From contig QANZ01029111.1 of assembly GCA_003254925.1 (NCBI GenBank), positions 7,567 to 71,566 of the forward strand: DNA of 64,000 bases, given 5' to 3'. The notes under the pieces are model-generated. The model did not search any database. It was given only the letters and a program-made list of their open reading frames with translations, and was not told the origin of the DNA. Both the position numbers and the translations under genes were made by a program. Below are positions 33,824 to 47,230 of the stretch, piece after piece (position 1 is the first letter of the stretch; each line of letters starts with the position of its first letter). This DNA is from Chamaecrista fasciculata (lineage: Eukaryota > Streptophyta > Magnoliopsida > Fabales > Fabaceae).

Positions 33824-36800
33824 ATGCCTTCTTCCTCTTCTTCCTCTGCTTCAATTTCTCCAAAAAAATACGAGGTTTTCATCAGCTTTAGAGGCGAAGA
33901 CACTCGCTGTGATTTCGTAAGCCATCTTCATGAATCTCTCTGCAGAAACAAAATCGAAACGTACATCGATTATAGACTTGAGAAAGGAGATGAAGTGTGG
34001 CCATCGCTCGTGAAAGCCATCCAAGAATCGATGGTGTTCTTGATTGTTTTCTCTGAAAACTATGCATCTTCCACATGGTGCTTGAATGAGCTTACCCTAA
34101 TACTAGAGTGCTCCAAAGAGGAGGGTGTCCATGCAATTCCAGTGTTCTATAAGATAGATCCATCGCATATAAGGAAACAGAAAGGAAGCTACGAAATAGC
34201 TTTCAGAAATCATGAGCAAAGCAACCACAAAGAACAATTGCACAAGTGGAGAACTGCTCTCACTCAGGCTGCCAATATATCTGGCTGGGATTCTACTGTC
34301 TACAGGTATATTACTAAAATCTTCTTTTGGTGTCCCACACATTAGTATTTTTTTCAATTTCGCCCCTCAGATTTTATCAATATAGTTCCTCACAAATTGT
34401 TTTGTTATTTCAGCCCATCTATCCAATATTTAACTAAATTTTGGTGATATTATTGTTAATTGAATAGATAATATTATTAGTTAATGAAATAATATCTTAA
34501 CTTTTCGTTTGGCCCATATGGGATTTTCTTTGGAATTTCTTGTATCACTAGCAAGAGATAAATTCAAGGCAAAGTTAGAGTACTTAGTCTTGGTATTCTA
34601 ACAAGGGCACCTAAAATGGTAAGAATGATAGTAAAAACATAGCTTTTTTGTCTTTTTTTTTTCTTTTGTTGTGGATGAGAAGTCTAAATCTTGTTATTCC
34701 ATCAAGGGATTTTAATGTAGATGATATATTAATGTATTGAACGTGAAATGTTTCCTCCTTCTTCATAGGAATGAAGCAGAGTTTATTAAAGAAATTGTCA
34801 ATGATGTATTGATGAAGTTGGACCTTCTGGACCAAGGTGTTTACTCAGATGGCCTTGTTGGAATTCATGAACAAATGGCACATGTAGAATCCATGCTAAT
34901 GTGCAACGATTCACAAGTTGTACGATTTGTTGGAATTTGGGGCATGGGTGGTATTGGGAAGACGACTATTGCAAAGTCACTATTTAACAAATTGTGCATT
35001 GGTTTTGAAAGCTTTTGTTTCTTGGCCAATGTCAGGGAAGAGTGTGAGAAGTTTGGAATAGAACATTTAAAGAATAAACTGCTTTCCACATTACTTGAAG
35101 ATAAAGAATCCTACAGAGGCATGCCTGATGGAGGATCTACTTTTGTTCGGAGGAGGCTTGGCCGAAAGAAGGTGCTTGTTGTTCTCGATGATATTAATGA
35201 TTCAGAACAATTGAAAAACTTAGCTGGAGCACGAAGTTGGTTTGGACAAGGTAGTAGAGTCATAATAACAACTAGAGATAAGCAAGTACTTGGTAAAAAC
35301 ATAGATGATATATATGAGGTTAAGGAATTAAATTCCCATGAAGCTCTTCAACTTTTCAAATTGAATGCCTTTGAAGATTGTTGCTGTGATGAGAAGTTTC
35401 ATCATCTATCAAAGAAAGTTGTTGGTTATGCTAGTGGCATTCCCTTGGCTGTGATAGTTTTAGGTAGCTTCCTTTATGGCAAAGATAAAAATGAATGGGA
35501 AAGTCAGTTGGAGAAGCTTAAAAGAATGCCCAACTCAAAAGTTCAACAAATATTAAAATTGAGTTATGATGGACTAGACCGTGAAGAGAAAAGTATATTT
35601 CTGTTTGTTGCATGTTTTTTCAAGGGGAGAAAAGCTGAGCATATAAAAAATTTATTAGATGCCTGTGGTTATTCAACAACAATTGGGTTGAAAACTCTTC
35701 AAAATAAAGCTCTTCTAACTAATACCAAAGGGAATGTAACTATGCATGACTTGATACAAGAAATGGGATTAGAGATTGTTCGTGAAGATTCTTTAGATGA
35801 TCCTGGAAAAAGAAGTCGAATATCAGATGCCAGTGATATTCATCGAGTATTGAAAGATAACAAGGTAAGAATCAAATCAATATACAGACTATCTGTTTGA
35901 ATATGTGTTGAATTATAATGTATTACTTCTGCTTGCTAGGGGCTTCACGAATACTGTGTTGAATTATAATATATTACTTTTTCTTGTTAGGGGAGTGAAA
36001 CTGTCAAAAGCATTACTTTAGACATGTCAAAAGTAGAAGATCTGTACTTAAGTCCTCAAGTGTTTGTCAAGATGCCAAATCTATTATTTCTTCAGATTTG
36101 GAATTCCAGTTATTCTGAAAAGCATGGTGTGTATTTTCCACAAGGGCTTGGATATTTGTCAAATGAACTAAGATATCTTCATTGGGATAATTATCCTTTG
36201 AAGTCTCTGCCATTGGCTTTTTCTTCCGAAAACCTTGTCGAACTTCGCATGCCAGGTAGTAGAGTACAAAAACTTTGGCATGGAGTGCAGGTATATATAT
36301 ATATATATATAGTATTTGTTTGGTTGTGGCTTTCAAATTAATATGAAACATTAGGATATGAACTAATTAGCTTTTTATTTTTGTTACAGAATGTGGTTAA
36401 CTTAAAGGAAATTCGTCTACTGGGTTCCAAACACCTCACAGAGCTCCCAGATTTTTCAAGAGCCAAAAATCTAAAAAGTGTTTGTCTCAACTACTGTACA
36501 AGCATTCGTGAGGTTCATCCATCTATCTTGTCTTTGAACAAGCTTGAGTCCTTACAACTACGTTGTTGTGTTGCCCTTACCAACCTTAAAAGTGATATTC
36601 AATTAAAATCTCTTCATAATCTATCTCTTGATGGATCTTCAAATCTGAAGGAATTTTCAGTAGCCTCAGAGAGTATGAAAAATTTGGGTTTAAGGGGGAC
36701 TGCAATTAGTGAATTGCCTTCATCCATTGGGTGTTTGTCCAAACTTGAAAGTCTTGTACTATCTAAATGTAAAAGTCTGAAGAATATCCAGGGCAACTTA

Positions 36801-37943
36801 TTTGATGGCTTGCGTTCTTTAAGAATACTACACCTGAATGATTGTTTTAACATATCTGAAGTTGTTGACCATATAAGCCTCTTGTCAATAAAGCAACTAA
36901 CAATTGAAGAAAGTTCTATAGAGAGATTGCCTCCAAGCATAAAATGTTTCTCAAGCCTAGAATGTTTGGAGTTGATTAAATGCAGAAGGCTTCGGTCTCT
37001 ACCACAACTCCCACCTTCTCTCATATCATTACTAGTTTTTAACTGCTCATCGCTGCAGGCAGTTGAATTCAGTTCAACAGTTGCTGAAGCGGAACGATTC
37101 AATGGATATGAGTTTTTCACTAGATTTCAAAATTGCTTGAAATTGGATCAACATTCAGTCAAAGCCATTCTAGCAAATGCGATGGTCAAGTTGAAGAAAA
37201 TTTTATCAAAAAATACCAATCTGAATTATAAGGGTCCTTATGATTATCATTGTAAGCCCCAAGTAATGTACTCAGGAAGCCATGTTCCGGAGTGGTTTAA
37301 GTATAAGACACCACATGATTCCATTACTGTTGATCTTTCTTCTGCTCCACTTTCCCTGGATTGGAGTTTACTTTACTGCTTCATTGCTTCTCCATCTCCA
37401 TCAGGTTCAGGTGAGACCATCGAGATTTCATGCATGTACCACATTCAAGTCATCAGTGATGAAGAAAAGGTAGATGAAAGCAGTGATGACGACAATGCCT
37501 ATGATGAGGTGGATGCGATGCATAACTGGTGTTCAAGTTCTTGGAGAGAAGAAGTAAGAAACTTCACTTCAGATCATGTTTATCTAGGCTGTGATGGTGC
37601 CTTATCTCACCGAATACATCAAATTAAGGAACAAAAAGCCACTTCCAATTCAAAGATTTTAGTAGAGCTGAATTTTTACTCTTTTGTTGAAGATGAAAGA
37701 CACCAGTCACAATGCATAGAAATAAAAGAATGTGGAGCTTGCCCAACTTATTCCTGGGAATACCAGAATTTCATGAATGAAATGGAAAAGGAGTCACAAG
37801 CTAGTGCATCCCAAGATGAGGAAGAAACAGTCCCTCTTACACAGAAATCCAAAGGTTTTATCTTCCCACCACACCTTCCTTTTGCAGCTACCTGGAAGAC
37901 TCAAAATCAAACACAAGGCTTGAAAGATATCGTCAACTTATGA
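33824..37943 (+). CDS. TNL D, full-length TIR-NBS-LRR immune receptor (predicted 1143 aa)
   Basis: Exons 33824-34305, 34769-35864, 35991-36290 and 36390-37943, all GT-AG, sum to 3432 nt with no stop before the end. TIR: KYEVFISFRGEDTR at residues 15-28 and SSTWCLNEL with the likely NADase Glu at 89. NB-ARC: P-loop GMGGIGKTT at 219-227, kinase-2 VLVVLDD about 296-302, RNBS-B GSRVIITTRD about 322-331, GIPLA about 384-388, MHD 486-488. LRRs follow in exons 3-4, then a C-JID region (GSHVPEWFKYKTP), an acidic stretch and a conserved tail GLKDIVNL. By family it senses a pathogen effector and signals by NAD+ cleavage through EDS1. All key motifs are present, so it is a candidate functional gene. Intron 2 contains a duplicated acceptor region. 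Closest here are TNL B and TNL F. Confidence 0.93.
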
Positions 37944-38349
37944 TGTTCCTTAATTGGCTTAAAGAAGTTAGAGGAACTCCTAGGGCAAAAACTTGGGGAA
38001 AATTGATCTTCCAATCAATGCTTTTTACCTTACTGCAGGTATTTTGTTGTGCTTTACATTTATGGTTTCTGTACTCTGCAATGTGCACAGAAAAAGCAGA
38101 AATTGTCCTTTATCTTATATTATTTTCATTACTCTTGGTAGAAGTAAACTTATTCATTTTATATAAACCCATGTTATCTTCTCCTTAATGATGCATTCGA
38201 CTCCTTTTTGTTTTTGTTTTTGCTCTTTTTTTCTCCTTTTTCTGCCATCCTAACTGGTTTTTGATACAGATAGTCTTCAAGGTACAAAGTTCTCACTTTC
38301 CTTGTTTGCAACGCTAGCATCAATAAATAGAAAATTATACTTCTCATCA

Positions 38350-38700
38350 TGCTTACCTATTGTGCGATGATGCCTTATCTTGCTGAATACATCAAATTAA
38401 GGAATACAGACCCACTTCCAACTCAAAGACATGATCAGAACTGAAATGTTGTTACTGTCTCGTAGATGAGAAGCAGCTGAACCAATACATGGAAATCAAA
38501 GATATTGAGAAATTGAGCTTTGGTACTTTTGCCTCACTGCAGGTCAAAATTTTTTGTTGTGCTTTGCTGTTCTGTTTTCTGAATTTGCAATCTGCTCACA
38601 CAGAGAAGAGTTCATCTTTTTTTTTTTTTTCTAATATTCTTTTCGATTTTTTGTTTCTCATGATAGAAGAAAACTGAATTAATTTTTTATAGAATAAATG
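38350..38700 (+). pseudogene. Relic of a TNL last-exon end with its 3' flank
   Basis: 38360-38510 aligns with 37590-37735 of TNL D ('gatgatgccttatct', 'gaatacatcaaattaaggaa', 'acttccaa.tcaaag'), but its frame is disrupted. The following sequence repeats TNL D's own 3' flank ('ctgcaggt', 'ttttgttgtgcttt'). It is a small tandem duplicate of the gene end. 38700-39889 otherwise shows no gene; an (AC)n tract lies at about 39368-39392. Confidence 0.75.
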
Positions 38701-39889
38701 TTGTTTAATCCTAAGTGACACATTTTATTTTTTCTTTTCTTATCTTCCTTTTTTCCACCGTCCTCACAGTTACATCTTCGCTGGCTTCAAGGTTTTCTGT
38801 TTTCTAATAGACCAGTTACACATTTCTCCTTGCTTATCACTAAGAATATTCACTTGTTGGCTTAACATGGAAATTAATAAAGTTCTCCCTTGCTTTAATA
38901 TTCTTTCAACTTGCCTCTTGGAAGAATCAAAATATGCTTGCCTATTGATAGCATTTCTACCAATTTAAACTTGTATAACTGAGGAATGAGGCTAAAATAA
39001 AAAATAAAAAAATAAAAAATAAAAAAAAGGGTGCTCCAATAAAAATCTGTTATAATTAATATCACGGGATTTCAGTTTCATATAAATTGTGTTTGCCTGA
39101 AAGTAATTAGTAATTACTTTTCAGGCCAAAAAAAAAATAGTAATTACTTTAGTGATCATGACTCAAGGGCCCCATTAATTTATCAACACTACTATTTTGT
39201 CGTATTGATTGACTTGAATGATATCTTCTATTTCCACTTCTACTTTTTTGTTACTTAAATACTTTCAGGTATAATTAAAAGACTGTATTATCTTGGTCAT
39301 TCAGATAAAAATACCAATTCCAATTACCTAATTTTTAAGAAAGGAACCCATTATGGTGTTTTTTTCCACACATACACACACACACACACACATATTATAT
39401 ACATATTCAAAAGACATTTTAATGGAAGGTGATCCATGCATATTACGTTATTGAGAATGATAATGAATCCGAAGAGGACATCTTTGAGGCCATTAAGAGT
39501 AAAAAAAGAGTATATAAAGCTCCTAAAAACTAAAAATATATGAGGGAAATTTTTTTTGCATTTTCTTTTTTTGGCCACAAGAGGGAAATGTTCATATCAA
39601 TATAATTCAAAAATTGATATGCTTTATGTGTACCTAACCCCACTTTAAAAAAAAAAAAAAACCCCCACTTTAAAAGTCTTTTTCTTTTTATCATTTTCTC
39701 AGCTGAGATTGGAAGAAATGTACAAAAAGAAGCCAGATTGACTTTCATGGTCATTGTCTTAATTTCTCTTTTGATCAAATTCGAGGAAGTTGCAAAAGGC
39801 ATTCATTAATTACAGGCAAGGGAAACTGGGTTTGCTGTCAGATTACCAATCAATCAACCAAGCAAGGAATCAAAAAACACCAAGAGATC

Positions 39890-40728
39890 ATGGCTTCAAG
39901 CTCTGCTACAATTTCTCCAAAGAAATATGAGGTTTTCATCAGCTTTAGAGGTGAGGACACTCGCTCTAATTTTGTGAGCCATCTTCGTGAAGCTCTTTCC
40001 AGCAAAAAAAAAAAAAGAAACCTACATTGATGATAGACTTGAGAAAGGGAATAGGGTGTGGCCATCACTTGAGGAAGCCATTGAAGAGTCAATGGTGTTC
40101 TTGATTGTCTTCTCTAAGAATTATGCATCTTCCACATGGTGCTTGAATGAGCTTACCAAAATACTAGAATGCTCAAAAGAAGAGGGACACCATGTCATTC
40201 CAGTGTTCTATAAGATAGACCCATCACATGTACGGAAGCAGACAGGGAATTATGAAATAGCATTCAGAAAACATGAGAAAAACAACCACAAAGAACAAGT
40301 GTATAAGTGGAGGAATGCTCTCACTCAAGCTGCTAATATATCTGGCTGGGACTCTAGTACCTACAGGTAATTACTATTCTTATCATTTTCTTGTTTTGTG
40401 ACAAAGTGGCTAATATGCTGTATTAAAGCTTGAGAAAATCTACTTTTTAGTCTTTACATTTGTCTCAGAATTACAATTTAGTCATTGGATATTGAAAATA
40501 CACTTTTTGATCCCTAATAGTTGATGTTTGTAAAAATAGAAATCATGATAAAAAATATATATTTTTTCAATATCTAAAGACTAAATAGCATTTTTGAGAT
40601 AAATTCATGGACTAAAAAAAGAAATTTATCTTTAAACGTTACATGTTTCCTCTTTCTCCATAGAAGTGAAGCTGAGTTTATTAAAGAGATTGTCAATGAT
40701 ATATTGATGACGTTGAAGCTTTTGGACC
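39890..40728 (+). pseudogene. TNL E: TIR exon with frameshift and only the first bases of the NB-ARC exon
   Basis: Exon 1 39890-40366 is nearly identical to exon 1 of TNL F, including about 200 bp of upstream flank. After REALSSK an A-run of 13 (40004-40016) replaces the 7 A plus TT of TNL F, a net +4 nt. This shifts the frame and stops it soon after. Beyond that the TIR is open again in another frame (YIDDRLEKG to SGWDSSTYR). Exon 2 starts at 40664 with SEAEFIKEIVNDILM but loses homology after DQ at about 40728 and meets a stop. NB-ARC and LRR are absent. It is a partial duplicate of TNL F, recent by its similarity. As drawn it encodes only a short TIR N-terminus; sequencing error in the A-run is possible. 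Confidence 0.88.
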
Positions 40729-40828
40729 AAAGAGGAATTTGATCAGTAGTTACTAACATCCTCACACAAAATTTGTATGGCCAAGCCACTTGAATTAATG
40801 TTTCTGATACTCTATTGCAGTATTGCTC

Positions 40829-40981
40829 ATGGAACTTCGCTTGTTTCCTGAAGATCAAAGGACCCAGGTTATTGCCTTGACTGACATGTGGATGAAACTA
40901 CAAGAATGTGTCTTCAAATGGAATGACCTTCCCTGTTCAATTGCTACTTTTTCCTCTTTCTCTTTGTATATTCTCAAATGA
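40829..40981 (+). CDS. Short ORF of unknown origin after TNL E
   Basis: A 50-codon frame (MELRLFPEDQRTQVIALTDM..., ending SLYILK) begins just after a ttgcag acceptor-like site at 40815-40820. Its residue mix looks more protein-like than most small frames here, so it may be an exon fragment brought in where TNL E breaks off. I do not recognise a family. Confidence 0.25.
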   Translation: MELRLFPEDQRTQVIALTDMWMKLQECVFKWNDLPCSIATFSSFSLYILK

Positions 40982-42339
40982 TCATTTCTGCAGTAATTTT
41001 CAAAGGATGCTTTTTTATTTTTTTGAAAACCCAATGTGTCAAAATACAGAGCCTAATGTCTGATTGTGAGTTTACCTTTATAATCAGAAGAAACTGAAAT
41101 TGGGGTCTTTCAATTGAAAATTATTTCATCTTTTAACCTGCATAGATCTGACATCCAGAGTATTTATAAATTATACTCATGACCTGTTATGTATGTAACA
41201 ACAAGCACACAACAATATTTGGCACTCCAACTCAACAGTTATTTATTTATTTATTTATTTTTAAGTTGGATTAATTAATTTTCAAGTTGTGTTTTGGAGA
41301 TAAAACAATTATGTGGTAGAGTTGAGCGGTTCAGGCATAGGATACTTTCATCTTGAAGCACAAATGATAGATGAGCAAGTAGCGAGATAAACAAGGTTGC
41401 AAGTTTAAACTTATATAACTGAGTTATGACTAATGACTAATGAGGCTAAAATACAAAAAGGGTGCTCCATTTACATGAAAATCCTGTTAGAATTAATATC
41501 ACGGGATTTCAGTTTTATATAAGTTGTATTTGCCTGTTATTAATTAGTAATTACTTTAGTGATCATGACTCAACGGCCCCATTACTTTACCAGCACTACC
41601 ATTTTGTCGTATTGATTGACTTGAATGATATCTTCGTATTTCCACTTCTACTTTTTTGTTACTTCAATATTTTCAGGTACAATTAGAAGACTGTATTATC
41701 TTGGTCATTCGGATAAAATACCAATTCCAATTACCTAATTTTTATGAAAGGAACCCATTATGGCGTTATTTTCCACACACACACACATATATATATTATA
41801 TACATATTTAAAAGACTTTTTAATGGAAGAGGATCCATGCATATTACGTTATTGATAATGAATCCAAAGGGCATTACTGTCAGCCCATTCAAGATACGCA
41901 ACACATTGCTTTGATAGGATTAGTCTAAAAAAGGATTGAAATATATATTAACTATTATCTGGGGCCATTAATAGAAAAAAAGTAGATAAAGTTCCTATTT
42001 CGAAGTTATAACTTACAATTAAAAACTAAAATTATATACGAGGATTTTTTTTTCTTTTGCCACAAAAGGGAAATGTTCATAAAAACATAATTCATAAAAT
42101 GATATGCTTTTTGTGTACCCAACTCCACTTTAAAAGTCTTTTTCTTTTTATCATTTTCTCAGCTGAGATTGGAAGAAATGTACAAAAAGAAGCCAGATTG
42201 ACTTTCATGGTCATCTTCTGTCTTAATTTCTCTTTTGATCAAATTCGAGGAAGTTGCAAAAGGCATTCATTAATTACAAGCAAGGGAAACTGGGTTTGCT
42301 GTCAGTCAGATTACCAATCAATCAACCAAGCAAGAGATC

Positions 42340-45300
42340 ATGGCTTCTTGCTCATCCTCTGCTACAATTTCATCAAAGAAATATGAGGTTTTCATCAGCT
42401 TTAGAGGTGAGGACACTCGCTCTAATTTTGTGAGCCATCTTCATGAAGCTCTTTCCAGCAAAAAAATTGAAACCTACATTGATTATAGACTTGAGAAAGG
42501 GAATAGGGTGTGGCCATCACTTGAGGAAGCCATTGAAGTGTCAATTGTGTTCTTGATTGTCTTCTCTGAGAATTATGCATCTTCCACATGGTGCTTGAAT
42601 GAGCTTACCAAAATACTAGAATGCTCAAAAGAAGAGGGACACCATGTCATTCCAGTGTTCTATAAGATAGACCCATCACATGTACGGAAGCAGACAGGGA
42701 ATTATGAAATAGCATTCAGAAAACATGAGAAAAACAACCACAAAGAACAAGTGTATAAGTGGAGGAATGCTCTCACTCAAGCTGCTAATATATCTGGCTG
42801 GGACTCTAGTACCTACAGGTAATTACTATTCTTATCATTTTATTGTTTTGTGCCAAAGTGGCTAATATGTTGTATTAAAGTTTGAGAAAATCTACTTTTT
42901 AGTCTTTACATTTGTCCCAGAATTACAATTTAGTCGTTAGATATTGAAAATACACTTTTTGATCCCTAATATAACAGTTGATGTTTGTAAAAATAGAAAT
43001 CAGCATAAAAAATATATATCTTTTCAATATCTAAAGAATAAATTGCATTTTTGAGATAAATTCATGGACTAAAAACGGAAATTTATCTTTAAACGTTACA
43101 TGTTTCCTCTTTCTCCATAGAAATGAAGCTGAGTTTATTAAAGAGATTGTCAATAATATATTGATGAAGTTGGAGCTTTTGGACCAAAGTGTTTACTTAG
43201 ATGGCGTTGTTGGGATTCATGAACAAGTGGCACATGTAGAATCAATGTTAAAGTGCAATCAATCAAACAGTGTTCGGTTTATAGGAATTTGGGGCATGGG
43301 TGGAATTGGCAAGACAACTATTGCAAAATCACTATTTGACAAATTGTGCTATACATTTGAAAGCTTTTGTTTCTTGGCCAATGTCAGAGAAGAGACTGAG
43401 AAGTTTGGAATAGAAAACTTAAGGAATAAACTGCTTTCCACATTACTTGAAGATAAAGAATCCTACAAGGGCATGCCTGATGGAGGATCTTCTTATATTC
43501 GGAAGAGACTAGGCCGAAAGATGGTGCTTGTTGTTCTTGATGATGTTAATGATTTTGAACAATTGGAAAACTTAGCAGGAGCACGCAATTGGTTTGGACG
43601 CGGTAGTAGGGTCATTATAACAACTAGAGATATGCAAGTGTTGAATAAAAAGGTAGATGATATATATAAAGTTAAGGTATTAAAGTCTGATGAAGCTCTT
43701 CAACTTTTTAAATTGAGTGCTTTTGAAGATAATTGCTGTTATGATGAGTTTGAACATCTATCAAGAAAAGTTGTTGATTATGCTGGTGGAATTCCATTGG
43801 CTGTGAAAGTTTTGGGTTGCTTCCTTTATGGCAAAGATAAACATCAATGGGAAAGTCAGCTGGAGAAGCTTAAAAAGATGCCCATCACAAAAGTTCAGCA
43901 TATACTAAAATTGAGTTTTGATGGACTAGATCATGAAGAGAAAAATATCTTTTTATTTGTTGCATGCTTTTTCAAAGGGAGTGGAGTTCAGCATATAAAA
44001 GTTTTACTAGATGCATGTGGTTACTCAACAATCATTGGATTGAGAAGTCTTCAAGATAAAGCTCTTCTAACAATTTCTGATAGAAAAGTATATTTGCATG
44101 ATTTAATACAAGAAATGGCATTTGAGATTGTCCGCAAAGAATCTTTGGAGGATCCAGGAAAACGAAGTCGTTTATGGGATGCCAATGATAGTTATCATGT
44201 ATTAAAAGATAACCAGGTATATCCACTGAGTATAAAATACTTTGTTTGTGTTTCTTTCAAAATATGACTTGAATAATGTTTTAAATTATATACTATTTTT
44301 CAGGGGACTGAGGCTATCAAAAGCATAAGTTTAGACATGTCAAAAGTTGAAGAGCTGAACTTAAGTCCTTCGGTCTTTGCTAAGATGCACAAGCTAATTC
44401 TTCTTCAGTTTTATGACTCTAAGCATGAAGGACACAAATTATGTCTTCCTCAAGGTCTTGAATCTTTACCAGATCAACTAAGATATCTTTGTTGGGATAA
44501 TTATCCTTCAAGGTCCTTACCATCTACATTTTCTGCTGAAAACCTTGTTAAACTTGATATGCAAGATAGTGAGATAAGAAATCTTTGGAAAGGAGTGCAG
44601 GTAATTATATCTTTTAACAGAGTATTAGTTTTTCAGTATTTTGTTTTTCATATATCAACCACCTTGTGATGTGATGTCTCCATTTTCTTTGTTATAGAAT
44701 GTGGTTAATTTGAAGGCAATCAACCTCACTAATTCCAAACATCTTATGGAGGTCCCAGATTTTTCGAAAGCCATAAATCTTGAAGAAATATATCTATCCA
44801 ATTGTGCAAGCTTGCGCGAGGTTCATCCATCTATACTATCCTTGGACAAGCTCAGGGTTTTATGGCTGAATCATTGTGTTGCTCTTACCAGTCTAGAAAG
44901 TGATATTCACTTAAGATCTCTTCGCCGTCTATCGCTCTGTGATTGCTCAAATCTAAAGAAATTTTCGGTGACATCAGAAAACATGAGAACACTAAATTTA
45001 AGGGGGACATCTATCAATGAGTTGCCTTCACTATTCACTAGACCTCTGGTCAAGCTTGAAAGGTTATATGTAGATAATTGTAGTAGCTTGAAGCATATTG
45101 ACTGCAACTTCTTTGGTGGCTTACAATCTTTGAAAGAGCTACACCTAAATGGTTGTAATAATATGTTCGAACTCATCGACCATATCAGCCTGTTGTTGCC
45201 ATCACTGAATAGGCTATCAATTAAAGGAAGTGTTGTGGAGAGCTTGCCCACAAGCATCAAGAATCTTTCAAGCCTGCAATGTTTGAGGTTAGTTAAATGC

Positions 45301-46245
45301 AAAAAGCTTCAGTCTTTATCACAACTTCCACCATCCATCAAGTCACTACTCGCTATTGATTGCTCATCTCTAAAGACAGTGCAATTTGCTTCAACAATTG
45401 AAGAATCATCCGAAGGACTCAAGGAATACAAGAACAATACTAGCTTCCTGAACTGCCTGGAATTAGATGAACATTCAGTCAAAGCCATTCTAGCAAAAGC
45501 AATGGTCCATATAATGAAATCTTTACCAGAAAAAGATAATGGGGATGATAAGGATGAGAATTATCAGGTTCAAGTGAAATACCCAGGAAGAAGTGTTCCA
45601 GAGTGGTTCAAGTATAGGACAATGTACCCTTCTGTTACTGTTGATCTCTCCTCTGCGCCTCTTTCTGAGGATTGGGCCTTACTTTTCTGCTTCATTGCTC
45701 CTCCATCACTGATAAATGAAGGGATATGGATTAAATGTAGTGGCAAGATGAGAATCACTTATAGTGATTGTGCCAATGATGAAACTGAAAAGCGTGTTGA
45801 TCTCGTGAAGTTGGGTTCGTGCCGTTTGAATCGAAACGAAGATGTAAGAAAACTGAGATCTGATCATGTTTTCCTTTGGTTTGATCATAGGTTTTGTTCT
45901 GTGATACGTCAAAAAATCAAGGAAAGCAGAACCACTTCCAATCCCAAGATTTCATTAGAAGTAAAATTTCATCGTCAGCTTTTTGATAATAAAAATCGTC
46001 AAAGGCAGTGGAAGAAAATAAAAGGGTGTGGTGTGTGCCCTACGTATGCCTCAGAGTGTCAGAATTTCATCAAAGAAATGGAATTGGATTCACAAGGTAG
46101 TTTATCTGCAAGGGGAGTAGGATGCTCCTATGTGAAAGAAGTGCCTCCAAAGCAGGATTCCAAGTGTTTCATTTTTCCACCTCTTCCATCTGCAACAAAC
46201 TGGAAGAATGGAACACAAGGCTTAAAAGATATCATCAATCTTTGA
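42340..46245 (+). CDS. TNL F, full-length TIR-NBS-LRR immune receptor (predicted 1139 aa)
   Basis: Exons 42340-42818, 43121-44216, 44304-44600 and 44698-46245, all GT-AG, sum to 3420 nt without internal stops. TIR: KYEVFISFRGEDTR and SSTWCLNEL with the probable NADase Glu at 88. NB-ARC: GMGGIGKTT, MVLVVLDDVND, GSRVIITTRD, GIPLAVKVLG, and LHD (VYLHDLIQEM) at the MHD position. LRRs follow, then a C-JID region with RSVPEWFKYRT, CGVCPTYASECQNF and a tail GLKDIINL as in TNL D. By family it is an intracellular effector sensor. The Met-to-Leu change in MHD is conservative and found in some working NLRs. The gene and its 5' flank were partly copied to make TNL E. Confidence 0.93.
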
Positions 46246-46739
46246 TGTTTTCCAATCAGCTCCAGGAAGAACTCTAAATTTTGTACTTTTCAAAGTGCTC
46301 AGACAAAGAATATTCCCTTTTTCATTTCTCTCTTGGTAGAATCAAGACTGTGTTAATCACTTAATCTGATATGAAGTCATGTTATCTTATCCTGAATTGG
46401 CCTTTTATTATATTTGAAAACCGGGCCTTATTTGTCTGTGTTTCTCCTCTTTGTTCGTTGATCAGACCCTATAGCCATTTTAAATTCCTTGAGGACAAGA
46501 CAAAATCTAAGTTAGTTGTTCTCCTTATTTCTTTCCTTTTATCCATTCACTACCATAAACTGACTCCATTTTTGGATTATATGCAATCTAGCTATCATTA
46601 TTTCAAAAGACTAGGTAGACATTGCAAAATAGTTCCATCTGGGTCTATTTGCAAAATATGAATGTTTTTATGTAATCCATACATTCCTGTTCTAATTTCT
46701 TTTTATTAATTAGCAGAGATTTCTTCCTAAGAAAACATA

Positions 46740-47230
46740 CATTCTGTTTACCTTACAATTTACAAGATGGTTCTGCTTTGGCCTCCTTCTGTTTCTTAGC
46801 TTATCTGCACATTTTCATTCTATATCTTTCGAATCATCTTCGTATCTCATTGATCCATAGTTGATGATTTCGTCAATAACTGCTTGTCTGCAATATTGTG
46901 ATGAAGGATGAGTGCCTTCTTGATGCTTTGTACCAAAAAGGAAATTGTCACAGTCTGTCTCTGTGTGGACATTATACTAAGGCATTTGGCTCTCCTAGTA
47001 AGTAGGTTACTATGCTTTTCTCAGCAAAGATATTCTGCAGTCCTTGATTTTCACTAACATCATTATAAGGTGGTGATGGTCTTCAAAATGTTGATTTAAA
47101 AACTGTTTTACAGTCAATGGTCGATGAAACTGTTAGTGTTGTACAAAGGAAACTATCTAATATTTTTTTTTTTTTATATAACCTTGAGAAATTAAATGAT
47201 GCAATCAACTGGCTAATCAGTGACTTCAAA
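46740..47230. repeat. Downstream region of TNL F, duplicated at 13080-13640
   Basis: See the copy at 13080. 46246-47544 holds no supported gene; 46246-46700 is the TNL F 3' flank. Confidence 0.6.
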
